From an uncultured bacterium (GTDB lineage: Bacteria; Bacillota; Clostridia; Oscillospirales; Acutalibacteraceae): 36,009 nt of DNA. This document shows positions 23,837 to 32,145 of this stretch, in pieces (positions within the stretch are counted from its first letter, which is position 1; every line of letters starts with the position of its first letter). Where the stretch lies: assembly GCA_905215855.1 (NCBI GenBank), contig CAJMRT010000019.1:1-36009 (forward strand), in the 5' to 3' direction. Made by a program: the position numbers and the translations under genes. A model generated the notes under the pieces. That model was not told the DNA's origin and ran no database searches. It saw only the letters and a program-made list of their open reading frames with translations.

Positions 23837-24226
23837 ATGAGCGAAATAAATACATATTCTGTAACAATTAAGGTGGAAGAAGAAAATCTTGCCGTTTCAA
23901 TGGGCAGCGGCAGTCTTTGCGTGCTTGCAACTCCGTGTGTTGTGGCTCTTATGGAAAATGCCGCCGCAGCTCTTGCAGACAAGGTTCTTGACAACGAAGA
24001 GCTTACAACAGTAGGTACAATGATTTCAATTGAACACACAAGCCCTACTCCTCTCGGTGCTGAGGTTACGGCAACAGCCGTTCTCAAAAGCGTTGACGGC
24101 AGAATGTTTAATTTTGAAGTTTTTGCCGAAGATAAAAAGGGTGAAATTGCAAGAGGCACTCACACAAGAGTAAGCGTAAAATCAGAAAAATTTCAGATGA
24201 AGGCGGACAGCAAGTTTGATGAATAA
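23837..24226 (+). CDS. Hotdog-fold thioesterase, FlK-like
   Basis: A 129-residue single-domain acyl-CoA thioesterase-like protein. The family of fluoroacetyl-CoA thioesterase FlK uses a Thr-Glu-His triad; here the equivalent residues appear to be Thr32 (LATPCVVALMENAA), Glu40 and His67 (SIEHTSPTPLG). True FlK activity on fluoroacetyl-CoA is unlikely in this setting; a housekeeping short-chain acyl-CoA hydrolase is more plausible. ATG 23837 follows AAGAAAGGAA. Its 3' end overlaps the next gene by 8 bases, so a functional link with that HAD phosphatase is possible. Confidence 0.85.
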   Translation: MSEINTYSVTIKVEEENLAVSMGSGSLCVLATPCVVALMENAAAALADKVLDNEELTTVGTMISIEHTSPTPLGAEVTATAVLKSVDGRMFNFEVFAEDKKGEIARGTHTRVSVKSEKFQMKADSKFDE

Positions 24227-24881
24227 GTACAAATATTATCTGTTTGACCTTGACGGCACAATCAGCGAGAGCGCATTGGGCATAAGAGAGTCACTTGAAA
24301 ACGCAATTAAAAGTATGGGCAAGCCGTTGCCGAATCTTGACGATTATACATTATATATCGGACCGCCGCTGCTCGATACATTCCGCAATATCTGCCGTTT
24401 CAATGAGGAAGAATCGGCAAGGGGCGTTGAGATTTATCGTGAATACTACAACACCAAGGGCAAGCTTGTGAACAAGCTTTATGACGGCATTGACAGGGTT
24501 CTTGCAGAGCTTAAAAACAGCGGTGCAAAGCTTGCCGTGTGTTCGTCAAAGTATGAAAAGTTTGCCGAAGAAATTACAGAACTTCTCGGTGTGCATGATA
24601 TGTTTGACGCAATCTGCGGTTCAACACTTGACGGCAGCAGAAAAGATAAAAAAGACCTCATTCCGTATGCTGTTGAAAGATTGGGCGGCAGTCTTGAAAA
24701 TGACAGAAAAGATACCGTTATGATTGGCGACACTTGGTTTGACACAAAGGGTGCAAGACTTTGCGGTGTTGATTTTGTCGGTGTTGAATACGGCTACGGC
24801 GACCTTGAAAGCATGAAAAAAGAGGGCGGCAGGGTGTTTGTGAAAACTACGGCAGAACTCTTGGATGTTCTTACAAAGTAA
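24219..24881 (+). CDS. HAD-superfamily phosphatase, phosphoglycolate phosphatase-like
   Basis: A 220-residue HAD hydrolase of the Gph/PpaX type. Motif I is YLFDLDGTISES, the alpha-helical cap (about 16-85) contains YIGPPLLDTF, motif II is LAVCSSKYEKFAEEI, motif III is the Lys of RKDKKDLI, and motif IV is VMIGDTWFDTKGA. YIGPP next to the cap matches the clostridial subgroup often annotated as phosphoglycolate or pyrophosphate phosphatase; true substrate unknown. ATG 24219 lies inside the upstream thioesterase gene; TTG 24216 is an in-frame alternative. There is no strong ribosome site, consistent with translational coupling. Confidence 0.87.
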   Translation: MNKYKYYLFDLDGTISESALGIRESLENAIKSMGKPLPNLDDYTLYIGPPLLDTFRNICRFNEEESARGVEIYREYYNTKGKLVNKLYDGIDRVLAELKNSGAKLAVCSSKYEKFAEEITELLGVHDMFDAICGSTLDGSRKDKKDLIPYAVERLGGSLENDRKDTVMIGDTWFDTKGARLCGVDFVGVEYGYGDLESMKKEGGRVFVKTTAELLDVLTK

Positions 24882-24965
24882 ATAATTTGAAATCGGACAA
24901 ACGGAATTATCCGAAGATTTTTCGCATACATTTTATCAGAGAATAAAATGTGCGGAGGATTTATA

Positions 24966-25436
24966 ATGTTCGTTTTCAATTTTAAAATCAAGGCTAAAAA
25001 AACAGTAATTTTGGCGGCGGTGCTGTCCGTAACAGCGGCAATAATATGTACAGCCGTCACGGTTGCAATAAATTCACGGTTGCCCGATACAGCCGTGAGT
25101 GATAAAACAGGGGAGTACTCCCTTGTGCTTAATGACGGTGAGGAGAAAAAATTCCTTGAACAGTTCGGAATTGAAACCGCCGATGCAAAGCCTGAGAAAC
25201 GCTCGGTTGTAATTCCGTCGGATTTCAATAAATATTACGAGGAATACAACGAACTTCAAAAGAAAATCGGACTTGACCTCGGAAAATTTAAGGGTAAAGA
25301 GGTTACGGAGATTACTGTTCCTCTTGAAAAACCGAAAGATAACAATGCCGTTTTGCTGGTTTACAAGAACAGAGTAATCGGCGGACACATTACAAACGGA
25401 GAATACGGCAGTGAAAATCTGCCGCTTGTTGAATAA
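24966..25436 (+). CDS. DUF4830 membrane-anchored protein
   Basis: A 156-residue protein with one N-terminal transmembrane segment (about 12-36) and an extracellular domain. The latter fits DUF4830: FLEQFGIE, then VVIPSDFNKYYEEYNELQKKIGLDL, KFKGKEVTEITV and a C-terminal VLLVYKNRVIGGHI. Function unknown; the family is common in Ruminococcaceae. ATG 24966 follows GGAGG by 7 bases, preferred to ATG 24948 with no site. Its stop is one base from the start of the pseudouridine synthase gene, which has no good ribosome site, so the two appear coupled. A cell-surface protein coupled to rRNA modification has no obvious logic. Confidence 0.82.
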   Translation: MFVFNFKIKAKKTVILAAVLSVTAAIICTAVTVAINSRLPDTAVSDKTGEYSLVLNDGEEKKFLEQFGIETADAKPEKRSVVIPSDFNKYYEEYNELQKKIGLDLGKFKGKEVTEITVPLEKPKDNNAVLLVYKNRVIGGHITNGEYGSENLPLVE

Positions 25437-25437
25437 A

Positions 25438-26157
25438 ATGGAAAGACTCGATAAACTTATTTCGTCACAAAGAGCCGACGGCAGAAAAGAGGTTCAAAAG
25501 CTGATTAAAAGCGGTGCGGTTCTTGTGAACGGAAAAATCTGCAAAAAGCCTGATACAAAGGTTGACCCCGACAAGGATGAAATTGTTGTGGACGGACAGG
25601 CTTTGAATTACAGCAAATACATATATATAATGATGAACAAACCTGCGGGAGTTGTTTCGGCAACCGAGGACAGGCAGTTCAAGACGGTTATTGATATTAT
25701 TCCCGAAGAAATGAAAAGAAAAGGACTTTTTCCCGTGGGCAGACTTGACCGTGACACAGAGGGATTGCTTCTGATTACCGATGACGGTGACTTTGCACAC
25801 AGTATAACTTCACCGAAAAAGCATGTGGACAAAAAGTACATTGCAAAACTTGACGGTGAAATTACAGATGATACTATCAAGGCTTTTTCTGATGGAATTG
25901 TGTTTTCAGACGGAACAAAATGCCGAAGTGCAATTCTTGAATGTGATGAAAATGATAAAAAAACAGGAATTGTCACAATTTGTGAGGGCAAATATCATCA
26001 GGTTAAAAAAATGTTTTTGTGTTGTGGATTAAAAGTTGTGCATCTTCAACGAATTTCGATAGGCGGTTTGTATCTTGATAGCAAATTGCACATAGGTGAG
26101 TGCAAATTGTTGACAGATTTGGATAAAAAGTTGGTTTTTATCGGCAATATACACTAA
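25438..26157 (+). CDS. rsuA: RsuA-family 16S rRNA pseudouridine synthase
   Basis: Isomerises a specific uridine in rRNA, in RsuA the 16S U516. The 239 residues have an S4 RNA-binding domain (about 1-48; RLDKLISSQ, KEVQKLIKSGAVLVNGK) and a pseudouridine synthase domain with catalytic Asp in GRLDRDTEGLLLITDDGDFAH. The adjacent PKKHVDKKYIAKL stretch and the KYHQVKKMF element point to RsuA rather than RluB. ATG 25438 is one base past the DUF4830 stop; the longer frame from 25411 overlaps that gene. No terminator is apparent downstream. Confidence 0.92.
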   Translation: MERLDKLISSQRADGRKEVQKLIKSGAVLVNGKICKKPDTKVDPDKDEIVVDGQALNYSKYIYIMMNKPAGVVSATEDRQFKTVIDIIPEEMKRKGLFPVGRLDRDTEGLLLITDDGDFAHSITSPKKHVDKKYIAKLDGEITDDTIKAFSDGIVFSDGTKCRSAILECDENDKKTGIVTICEGKYHQVKKMFLCCGLKVVHLQRISIGGLYLDSKLHIGECKLLTDLDKKLVFIGNIH

Positions 26158-26229
26158 AAAATGTACTCAAATTTTATCTTGTATCGGTTTTAAATAAAAT
26201 AATGCATATATCTTTGGTCAATTTCGGTA

Positions 26230-26258
26230 TGGTCAAATTGTGCGAAAAGTGGTATATT
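26230..26258 (+). promoter_or_regulatory. Promoter of the sugar-ABC ATPase gene
   Basis: TGGTCA (26230-26235), 17 bases, TATATT (26253-26258) with a TGG extension. Leader about 50 bases. Confidence 0.5.
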
Positions 26259-26317
26259 ATTGTATGTAATAAAGCTAAGAACTTTATAGTTATCGACTAA
26301 TTGGAGGTTTATACACA

Positions 26318-27424
26318 ATGGCAAATGTATCATTAAGACATGTTTACAAGATCTATGACGGCGGTGTAACTGCTGTTACAGACTTCAACCTTGAGATTGC
26401 CGACAAAGAATTTATCATTCTCGTTGGTCCTTCAGGTTGCGGTAAATCAACAACCCTCAGAATGATTGCAGGACTTGAGGATATTTCAAAGGGTGAGCTT
26501 TACATCGGCGACACACTCGCAAACGATGTTGCACCTAAGGACAGAGATATTGCAATGGTATTCCAGAACTATGCTCTTTATCCTCATATGACAGTATATG
26601 ATAACATGGCATTCGGTCTTAAGCTCCGTAAGTTCTCAAAAGATGAGATTAAGAGAAGAGTTGAAGAGGCTGCAAGAATTCTTGGTATCGAGCAGTATCT
26701 TGACAGAAAGCCAAAGGCTCTTTCAGGTGGTCAGAGACAGCGTGTTGCTCTCGGTCGTGCTATCGTTCGTAACCCGAAGGTATTCCTTCTTGACGAACCG
26801 CTTTCAAACCTTGATGCAAAGCTCCGTGCTCAGATGAGAACAGAGATTTCAAAGCTCTATCAGCGTCTTGGCACAACATTTATTTATGTAACTCATGACC
26901 AGACAGAGGCTATGACAATGGGTACAAGAATTGTTGTTATGAAGGACGGCTTCATTCAGCAGGTTGATACTCCTCAGCACCTCTATGACTTACCTTGCAA
27001 TATGTTCGTTGCAGGATTTATCGGTTCACCTCAGATGAACTTCATCAACGCTACTCTTTCTAAGAACGGCGGCAAGTATACTCTTGACTTTGACAAGTAT
27101 CACATTCCTGTTCCTGAGTCAAAGGTTAACGCTGACCTCGACAACTATGTTGGCAAGGAAGTTGTATTCGGTATCCGTCCTGAGCATGTTCACGATGAGC
27201 CTGAAGAACTCGCTAAGGCAGAGTGTCTCCTCACAGCTAATGTTGATGTTACTGAGCTTATGGGTGCTGAAATTTACCTCTATGTAAATATCAACGGCAC
27301 ACCTATCACAGCTCGTGTTGAACCAACTTCAACAGCTAAGCCCGGTGACGAAATTCAGATTGCATTCGACCTCAGCAAACTCCACATCTTTGATAAGGAC
27401 ACTGAGAAGACAATCACAAACTGA
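26318..27424 (+). CDS. ugpC: Sugar ABC transporter ATPase (MsmK/UgpC type)
   Basis: A 368-residue ATP-binding subunit of the carbohydrate-uptake transporter CUT1 family. Walker A is GPSGCGKST, the Q loop lies in VFQNYALYPHMT, the signature is LSGGQRQRVALGRA, Walker B is VFLLDEP and the H loop is YVTHDQTEAM. C-terminal OB/TOBE regulatory domains (about 240-368) are of the MalK type, with GIRPEHV. ATG 26318 follows TTGGAGG. No permease or binding-protein gene is adjacent; this fits the known shared ATPase that energises several oligosaccharide importers encoded elsewhere. It has its own promoter and a perfect palindromic terminator. Confidence 0.95.
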   Translation: MANVSLRHVYKIYDGGVTAVTDFNLEIADKEFIILVGPSGCGKSTTLRMIAGLEDISKGELYIGDTLANDVAPKDRDIAMVFQNYALYPHMTVYDNMAFGLKLRKFSKDEIKRRVEEAARILGIEQYLDRKPKALSGGQRQRVALGRAIVRNPKVFLLDEPLSNLDAKLRAQMRTEISKLYQRLGTTFIYVTHDQTEAMTMGTRIVVMKDGFIQQVDTPQHLYDLPCNMFVAGFIGSPQMNFINATLSKNGGKYTLDFDKYHIPVPESKVNADLDNYVGKEVVFGIRPEHVHDEPEELAKAECLLTANVDVTELMGAEIYLYVNINGTPITARVEPTSTAKPGDEIQIAFDLSKLHIFDKDTEKTITN

Positions 27425-27446
27425 TTATAACTTAATTAGGTCTTTT

Positions 27447-27474
27447 ACGGCGGAGCATATGCTCCGCCGTTTTT
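27447..27474 (+). terminator. Terminator of the sugar-ABC ATPase gene
   Basis: A perfect 24-base palindrome (27447-27470, half-site ACGGCGGAGCAT) followed by TTTT. Confidence 0.92.
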
Positions 27475-27729
27475 GCGTTTGTCGGAAGGAAACGATCGTT
27501 GTCGTAAGCACAATAACTTTCAAAAACCATTTGCATTTAAATTTTATAATTGATTAACCGTGATGAATAGATATTTTTCGTATTTTGTCACAAAACCAAC
27601 ACAATGTTGTGATATATTAAAAAAGTGATAAGTTCATGTAACAGTTGTTTAATTTTGCTTTCAAAACTGTAACTTTTTGCTGATTATGCAAATTCTCTAA
27701 AAAAATTCAAGAAAAATTGTAAATAGAGG

Positions 27730-27758
27730 TTGATTTTTTTCTCGTTTTTGTGTAATAT
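27730..27758 (+). promoter_or_regulatory. Promoter of the CdaR-like regulator gene
   Basis: TTGATT (27730-27735), 17 bases, TAATAT (27753-27758), 80 bases ahead of the start codon. Confidence 0.55.
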
Positions 27759-27837
27759 GTATATGAGACAGATTGTATTTTATTGAACTCTTTACAATCA
27801 CAATATATAAACTGCGGAGAAAACGAGGTAAAAATTC

Positions 27838-28923
27838 ATGTCAAACAGATTATTTCAAGGTATTGTTCACCAGATGAAAGATGCAATCGACAGAACGATT
27901 GGCGTAATTGACGAGACTTCGGTTGTCATTGCCTGCTCCGAGCTTGGAAAAATCGGCGAGGTTAACGAGAGCGTTAATTCCGAAACACTCAGCTCAACAG
28001 CACCGTTTGTTGTAAACGGCTATACATACAGATCATTCGGCAGCAATGCAAAGTATGATTATGCAGTATTTGTTCAGGGTACCGATGAGTATGCTCAGAA
28101 GTATGCTCAGCTTTTGTCAGTTTCCTTTGCAAGCATTAAGCAGTACTATGACGAAAAGTACGACCGTTCAAACTTCATTAAGAATGTTATTCTTGACAAC
28201 ATTCTTCCGGGTGATATTTACCTTAAGGCAAGAGAACTTCACTTTAACAGCGAGGTTTCCCGTGTTTGCCTGCTTATCAAAATTGTTTCAAAAACAGATG
28301 TTTCCGCTTATGATATAATTCAGAATCTTTTCCCCGACAAGTCAAAGGACTTTGTTATCAACATTAACGAGGTTGAAATTGCACTTGTTAAGGAAATTAA
28401 GCCTGACACAGAGAGCCGTGACCTTGAAAAGCTTGCAAGCTCGATTTCAGACACACTTTCAAGCGAGTTCTACACACACTGCGTTGTCGGTATCGGCACA
28501 ACAGTTACAGGTATCAAGGACCTTGCAAGAAGCTTTAAAGAGGCTCAGTCAGCTCTTGAGGTTGCAAAGGTATTTGACACAGACCGTACAATCGTAAGCT
28601 ACGATAACCTCGGTATTGCCCGTCTTATCTATCAGCTTCCTACAACTTTGTGCGAAATGTTCCTTAAGGAAGTTTTCAAGAGAGGTTCAATTGAAAGCCT
28701 TGATCAGGAAACTCTCTTCACAATTCAGAGATTCTTTGAGAATAACCTCAATGTTTCCGAAACATCAAGAAAGCTCTTCGTACACAGAAATACTCTTGTG
28801 TACAGACTTGAAAAAATTAAAAAGCTCACAGGTCTTGACCTCCGTGAGTTTGAGGACGCAATCGTGTTTAAGGTAGCTCTTATGGTTAAGAAGTACCTCA
28901 ACGCAAGTCCTACAAAATACTGA
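27838..28923 (+). CDS. CdaR/PucR-family transcriptional regulator
   Basis: A 361-residue regulator. The N-terminal part (about 1-120) has no sugar-diacid domain that I recognise. The middle (about 125-270) matches the degenerate GGDEF-like domain of CdaR proteins, with GIGTTVTGIKDLARSFKEAQSALEVAKVF. The C-terminal PucR-type HTH (about 295-355) has FFENNLNVSETSRKLFVHRNTLVYRLEKIKKLTGLDLREFEDA. CdaR/PucR proteins activate catabolic genes for sugar diacids, purines or glycerate. Following an orphan sugar-import ATPase gene, it may respond to carbohydrate state, but the large intergenic gap and separate promoter argue for independent transcription. ATG 27838 follows GAGGTAAAAA. Confidence 0.88.
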   Translation: MSNRLFQGIVHQMKDAIDRTIGVIDETSVVIACSELGKIGEVNESVNSETLSSTAPFVVNGYTYRSFGSNAKYDYAVFVQGTDEYAQKYAQLLSVSFASIKQYYDEKYDRSNFIKNVILDNILPGDIYLKARELHFNSEVSRVCLLIKIVSKTDVSAYDIIQNLFPDKSKDFVININEVEIALVKEIKPDTESRDLEKLASSISDTLSSEFYTHCVVGIGTTVTGIKDLARSFKEAQSALEVAKVFDTDRTIVSYDNLGIARLIYQLPTTLCEMFLKEVFKRGSIESLDQETLFTIQRFFENNLNVSETSRKLFVHRNTLVYRLEKIKKLTGLDLREFEDAIVFKVALMVKKYLNASPTKY

Positions 28924-28937
28924 TTTAGTTAAAGTGT

Positions 28938-28974
28938 GCCCGAGCATAGCGCAGTTGCTGTGCTCTGGGCGTTT
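28938..28974 (+). terminator. Terminator of the CdaR-like gene
   Basis: Imperfect stem GCCCGAGCATAGC (28938-28950) with GCTGTGCTCTGGGC (28957-28970), followed by TTTTG. Confidence 0.8.
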
Positions 28975-29000
28975 TGACTTTTTGTGAGTATTTGTATAAT
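28974..29000 (+). promoter_or_regulatory. Probable promoter of the ftsEX operon
   Basis: TTGACT (28974-28979), short 15-base spacer, TATAAT (28995-29000), 23 bases ahead of ftsE. The -35 box begins right in the preceding terminator tail. Confidence 0.5.
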
Positions 29001-29023
29001 AACTACAAAACAAAGGTGACTTT

Positions 29024-29788
29024 ATGATTGATTTTATAAATGTGTCTAAAACATACCCTAACGGCACTCATGCTCTCCACGGTATTACGCTGAGTATTGA
29101 TAAGGGCGAGTTTGTATTTATTGTCGGCGCATCCGGTGCGGGCAAGAGTACATTCCTCAAACTTATTATGCATGAAGAAGTTCCGACATCGGGCAAAATT
29201 GTTATTAACGGTACCGATGTTACAAAGCTCAGAAGAGGCAAGGTTCCTTATCTGCGCCGTCATATGGGCATTGTTTTTCAGGATTTCAGACTTATTGACA
29301 AGATGAATGTTTTCGACAATGTTGCGTTTGCGATGCGTGCCGTCGGAAAACCTTCGGCAGTAATCAAAAAGCGTGTTCCGTATGTGCTTGAGCTTGTCGG
29401 TCTTAAAGATAAGATGAAAAACAGACCGAGTGAACTCTCGGGCGGTGAGCAACAGCGTGTAAGCCTTGCAAGAGCCCTTGTGAATAACCCCGAAATTATT
29501 ATTGCCGATGAGCCGACAGGTAATGTTGACCCCGAGATGTCACACGAAATCATTGAGCTTCTCAATGAAATTAACGCAACAGGCACAACCGTTATTGTTG
29601 TAACGCATGAACATGACCTTGTTCGTGAGTTTGACAGACGAGTTGTTGTTCTTGACCACGGAAAAATTAAGAGCGACACCAAGGATTTGTTTGTTAAAGA
29701 TGACTATGCTGACGATTACGGTGATGACAGCGGTGAAGAAGAAAATACACCGGATTATCCCGATAATGCAGTGGTTGTTCCGGAATAA
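29024..29788 (+). CDS. ftsE: Cell division ATP-binding protein FtsE
   Basis: The ATPase of the FtsEX complex, which transmits ATP hydrolysis in the cytoplasm to a wall hydrolase outside. The ABC core has Walker A GASGAGKST (34-42), the FtsE-typical VFQDFRLIDKMNVFDNVAFAM, signature LSGGEQQRVSLARALVNNPEIIIADEP and switch His in VVTHEHDL. Unlike the usual 220-230 residues, this protein has 254, the extra part being an acidic tail of about 26 residues (DDYADDYGDDSGEEEN and on). ATG 29024 follows AAGGTGA. ftsX starts 38 bases downstream. Confidence 0.95.
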   Translation: MIDFINVSKTYPNGTHALHGITLSIDKGEFVFIVGASGAGKSTFLKLIMHEEVPTSGKIVINGTDVTKLRRGKVPYLRRHMGIVFQDFRLIDKMNVFDNVAFAMRAVGKPSAVIKKRVPYVLELVGLKDKMKNRPSELSGGEQQRVSLARALVNNPEIIIADEPTGNVDPEMSHEIIELLNEINATGTTVIVVTHEHDLVREFDRRVVVLDHGKIKSDTKDLFVKDDYADDYGDDSGEEENTPDYPDNAVVVPE

Positions 29789-29826
29789 TGCGTTGACGCA
29801 AATAGGATTTTGAAAGGATTTTTGAT

Positions 29827-30723
29827 ATGACCGGATTTGGTTATTTGACAAAAGAGGGTTTCAAAAATGTGTGGAACAACCGTATTATGAGTATCGCCTC
29901 TGTCTGCGTTCTCATAAGCTGTCTTGTTCTCACAGGTGCGGCGGCACTTTTCTCGTTGAATGTTGACAAGGTTGTTGAATCTGTCGGCAAGTCAAATGAA
30001 ACCTCTGTATACATTAAAGACGGCTATTCACAGCTTGAGGCTGTTTATGTCGGAAAAGAAATTGAAAAGCTTGACAATGTTGAGTCTGCAACTTTCTATT
30101 CAAAGGAAGATGCGATAAAGCAGTATAAATCAACTCTCGGTGATGACCTTTTTGCCGAGATGAAGGGCAGAAACAAACTTCCTGATTCATTTATTGTTGT
30201 AATGAAGGATTTGTCAAAGTACGATGAAACTATTGCACAAATCAAGAAAATTGACGGTGTTGACAGTTTCAGCAGTCACCGCGAACTTGCCAAAAAGCTT
30301 ACGGACATCAGCAATCTTGTCAATATGATTTGCGTTGCTGTTGTGTGCGCTTTGACAGTCATTTCAATCTTCATCATTGCCAACACAATTCGTGCAACAA
30401 TGTATTCACGAAGATTTGAAATCAGCATTATGAAATCGGTTGGTGCAACGAACTCGTTTGTCCGCTGGCCGTTCCTTATTGAGGGTATGATAATCGGACT
30501 TATTTCCGCAATTCTTTCAACAGGTGCGATTGCAATCCTCTATGAGACTGCACAGGCTCTTGTTTATCAGATTGTTCCGATTGATTTCATTCCGATTAAC
30601 AATGTCATCTGGATTACAGGAGGCTTGTTTGCAGTTGCAGGTATCATTATAGGCTTCTTCGGCAGCTTTATTTCAATCAGAAAATACCTTAAAATGGAAG
30701 GTAACGAAATACTCGGTTGGTAA
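29827..30723 (+). CDS. ftsX: Cell division protein FtsX
   Basis: The membrane partner of FtsE. The 298 residues show the standard layout: a cytoplasmic N-terminus, a first membrane helix (about 22-45), an extracellular domain (about 46-170), then three more helices (about 172-195, 215-245, 262-285). The FtsX-family ISIMKSVGATNSFVRWPFLIEGMIIGLI segment lies before the third helix. The extracellular loop would bind the coiled coil of a peptidoglycan hydrolase, and such a hydrolase is encoded next. ATG 29827 follows GAAAGGA. Confidence 0.95.
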   Translation: MTGFGYLTKEGFKNVWNNRIMSIASVCVLISCLVLTGAAALFSLNVDKVVESVGKSNETSVYIKDGYSQLEAVYVGKEIEKLDNVESATFYSKEDAIKQYKSTLGDDLFAEMKGRNKLPDSFIVVMKDLSKYDETIAQIKKIDGVDSFSSHRELAKKLTDISNLVNMICVAVVCALTVISIFIIANTIRATMYSRRFEISIMKSVGATNSFVRWPFLIEGMIIGLISAILSTGAIAILYETAQALVYQIVPIDFIPINNVIWITGGLFAVAGIIIGFFGSFISIRKYLKMEGNEILGW

Positions 30724-30755
30724 TCCCGACAGAAATCTTAAAGGAGGAGATTACA

Positions 30756-32066
30756 ATGAACAAATTAAAAAGAATTTTATGTGCAATGCTCTGCGTATGC
30801 ATGATTTCAATTCCAATGGCAATACCGACTACTGTTTCTGCTGAGGACAGCATTTCAGACCTTGAACAGCAGCTTCAGCAGCTTGAACAGGAAAACGAGA
30901 AGTATCAGAAAATTCTTGATGATACAAAGTCGGACATTGCAGAAAAGGAAGAGTACAAGAACGCTCTTGTAAGCAAGGTTCAGGTTCTTGACGAAAAAAT
31001 CGCAGTAACCCGTGAAAAAATCACAAGCCTTAACAATGACATCAAGAAAAAGCAGGATGCTTATGACAAGGGACTTTCCGAGGTTGAAGATCAGTTCGAT
31101 GCTCTCGCAAACAGACTGAGAATTCTCTATATGTCAGGCAACGCAACCGACCTTGAAATCATTTTTGGTGCAAAAGATTTCTCTGACCTTGTTGATAAGG
31201 TAGAACTTGTAAAGAGCCTTGCAAACAGCGACAAGGAACTCATCAGCAAAATTCAGACAAAGCTTGACGAGCTCAGCACCCAGAAGGAATCTCTTGAGGC
31301 TGACAAGAAAGACCTTGAAACTCAGCAGGCATCTCTCAAGTCTGATCAGGACGAGTTTAATAAACTCATTTCCGATAATGACGAGATTCTTAAAAACCTT
31401 TACGCATCAAATTCCGAAGCACAGAGTTCTCTTGAAAGTGCGGCTTTGCAGAGTGATGAGATTGAAGCTAAAATCAGCGAGTACTATGCTGCACAGAAAG
31501 CTGCTGCAGAACAGGCTGCTCAGGCTGCCCAGAGTTCAAGCTCAAGCAGCTCTTCAAGTAATTCATCAAGCGGCTCAAGCAGTTCGGGTTCATCAAGTTC
31601 CGGTTCTTCAAGCTCAGGTTCATCATCTGTAATTGTTCCGTCAGGTTCAGGATTTGCATGGCCAACACCGGGATTTACATATCTTTCATCACCGTGGCGA
31701 GAAGACAGAGAAACTTATAATCACGGCGGAATTGATATTGCAGGTGCAGGTATTATGGGAACTCCTGTTGTTGCAGCTGCCGACGGTACGGTTATTGCAA
31801 GCAACAGTAGTTGTACACACAACTGGGGCAAGAGCTACAGCTGCGGCTGCGGCGGCGGTTACGGTAACTATGTAATGATTAGCCACGCAGGCGGTAAGTT
31901 GACAGTTTACGGTCACCTTACAAGTCTTACAGTAAGTTCAGGTCAGACCGTTTCAAGAGGACAGGTTATCGGCTATGTCGGTTCAACAGGTAACTCAACA
32001 GGACCTCACCTTCATTACGAATGCCGTCTTAACGGTGTAAGATACAACCCGATGTCAGAATATTAA
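30756..32066 (+). CDS. Secreted coiled-coil M23 endopeptidase, FtsEX-activated type
   Basis: A 436-residue exported peptidoglycan hydrolase. A signal peptide (about 1-29, ending TVSA) is followed by a long antiparallel coiled coil of PcsB/EnvC/CwlO type (about 32-240), a Ser/Gly linker of repeated SSGSS (about 252-297) and an M23 domain (about 305-430). Zinc ligands are intact: His323 and Asp327 (YNHGGIDI) and His418, His420 (GPHLHYE), so it should be catalytic, unlike degenerate EnvC. The domain has an inserted loop with three Cys (CTHNWGKSYSCGCGGG). Being third behind ftsE-ftsX strongly suggests it is the hydrolase that FtsEX controls at the septum. ATG 30756 follows AAAGGAGGAG; the longer frame from 30717 overlaps ftsX. 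Confidence 0.93.
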   Translation: MNKLKRILCAMLCVCMISIPMAIPTTVSAEDSISDLEQQLQQLEQENEKYQKILDDTKSDIAEKEEYKNALVSKVQVLDEKIAVTREKITSLNNDIKKKQDAYDKGLSEVEDQFDALANRLRILYMSGNATDLEIIFGAKDFSDLVDKVELVKSLANSDKELISKIQTKLDELSTQKESLEADKKDLETQQASLKSDQDEFNKLISDNDEILKNLYASNSEAQSSLESAALQSDEIEAKISEYYAAQKAAAEQAAQAAQSSSSSSSSSNSSSGSSSSGSSSSGSSSSGSSSVIVPSGSGFAWPTPGFTYLSSPWREDRETYNHGGIDIAGAGIMGTPVVAAADGTVIASNSSCTHNWGKSYSCGCGGGYGNYVMISHAGGKLTVYGHLTSLTVSSGQTVSRGQVIGYVGSTGNSTGPHLHYECRLNGVRYNPMSEY

Positions 32067-32096
32067 TCTGTACATACACAATTTGATAATTAATTT

Positions 32097-32142
32097 AAAA
32101 GCCTTCGCATATACTTAAATAAGTAAATATGCGGAGGTTTTT
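32097..32142 (+). terminator. Terminator hairpin that also contains the next gene's ribosome site
   Basis: CCTTCGCATAT (32102-32112) pairs with ATATGCGGAGG (32127-32137), one T-G pair, with an inner ACTT/AAGT helix, followed by TTTTT. The GGAGG at 32133-32137 is the only good Shine-Dalgarno for the gene starting at 32146 and is wholly inside the 3' arm. Confidence 0.85.
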
Positions 32143-32145
32143 GTT

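Larger units (their letters stand above)
27425..27837 (+). other. 413-base intergenic region
   Basis: Contains the terminator of the ABC ATPase gene at 27447-27474 and the promoter of the CdaR-like regulator at 27730-27758. The AT-rich middle (27480-27725) shows no gene, RNA or repeat that I can support. Confidence 0.6.

Noticed and set aside
31540..31640. Tandem DNA repeat in the M23 gene
   Set aside because: The TCAAGC/TCAAGT-like repetition encodes the Ser/Gly linker of the secreted protein and needs no separate explanation.
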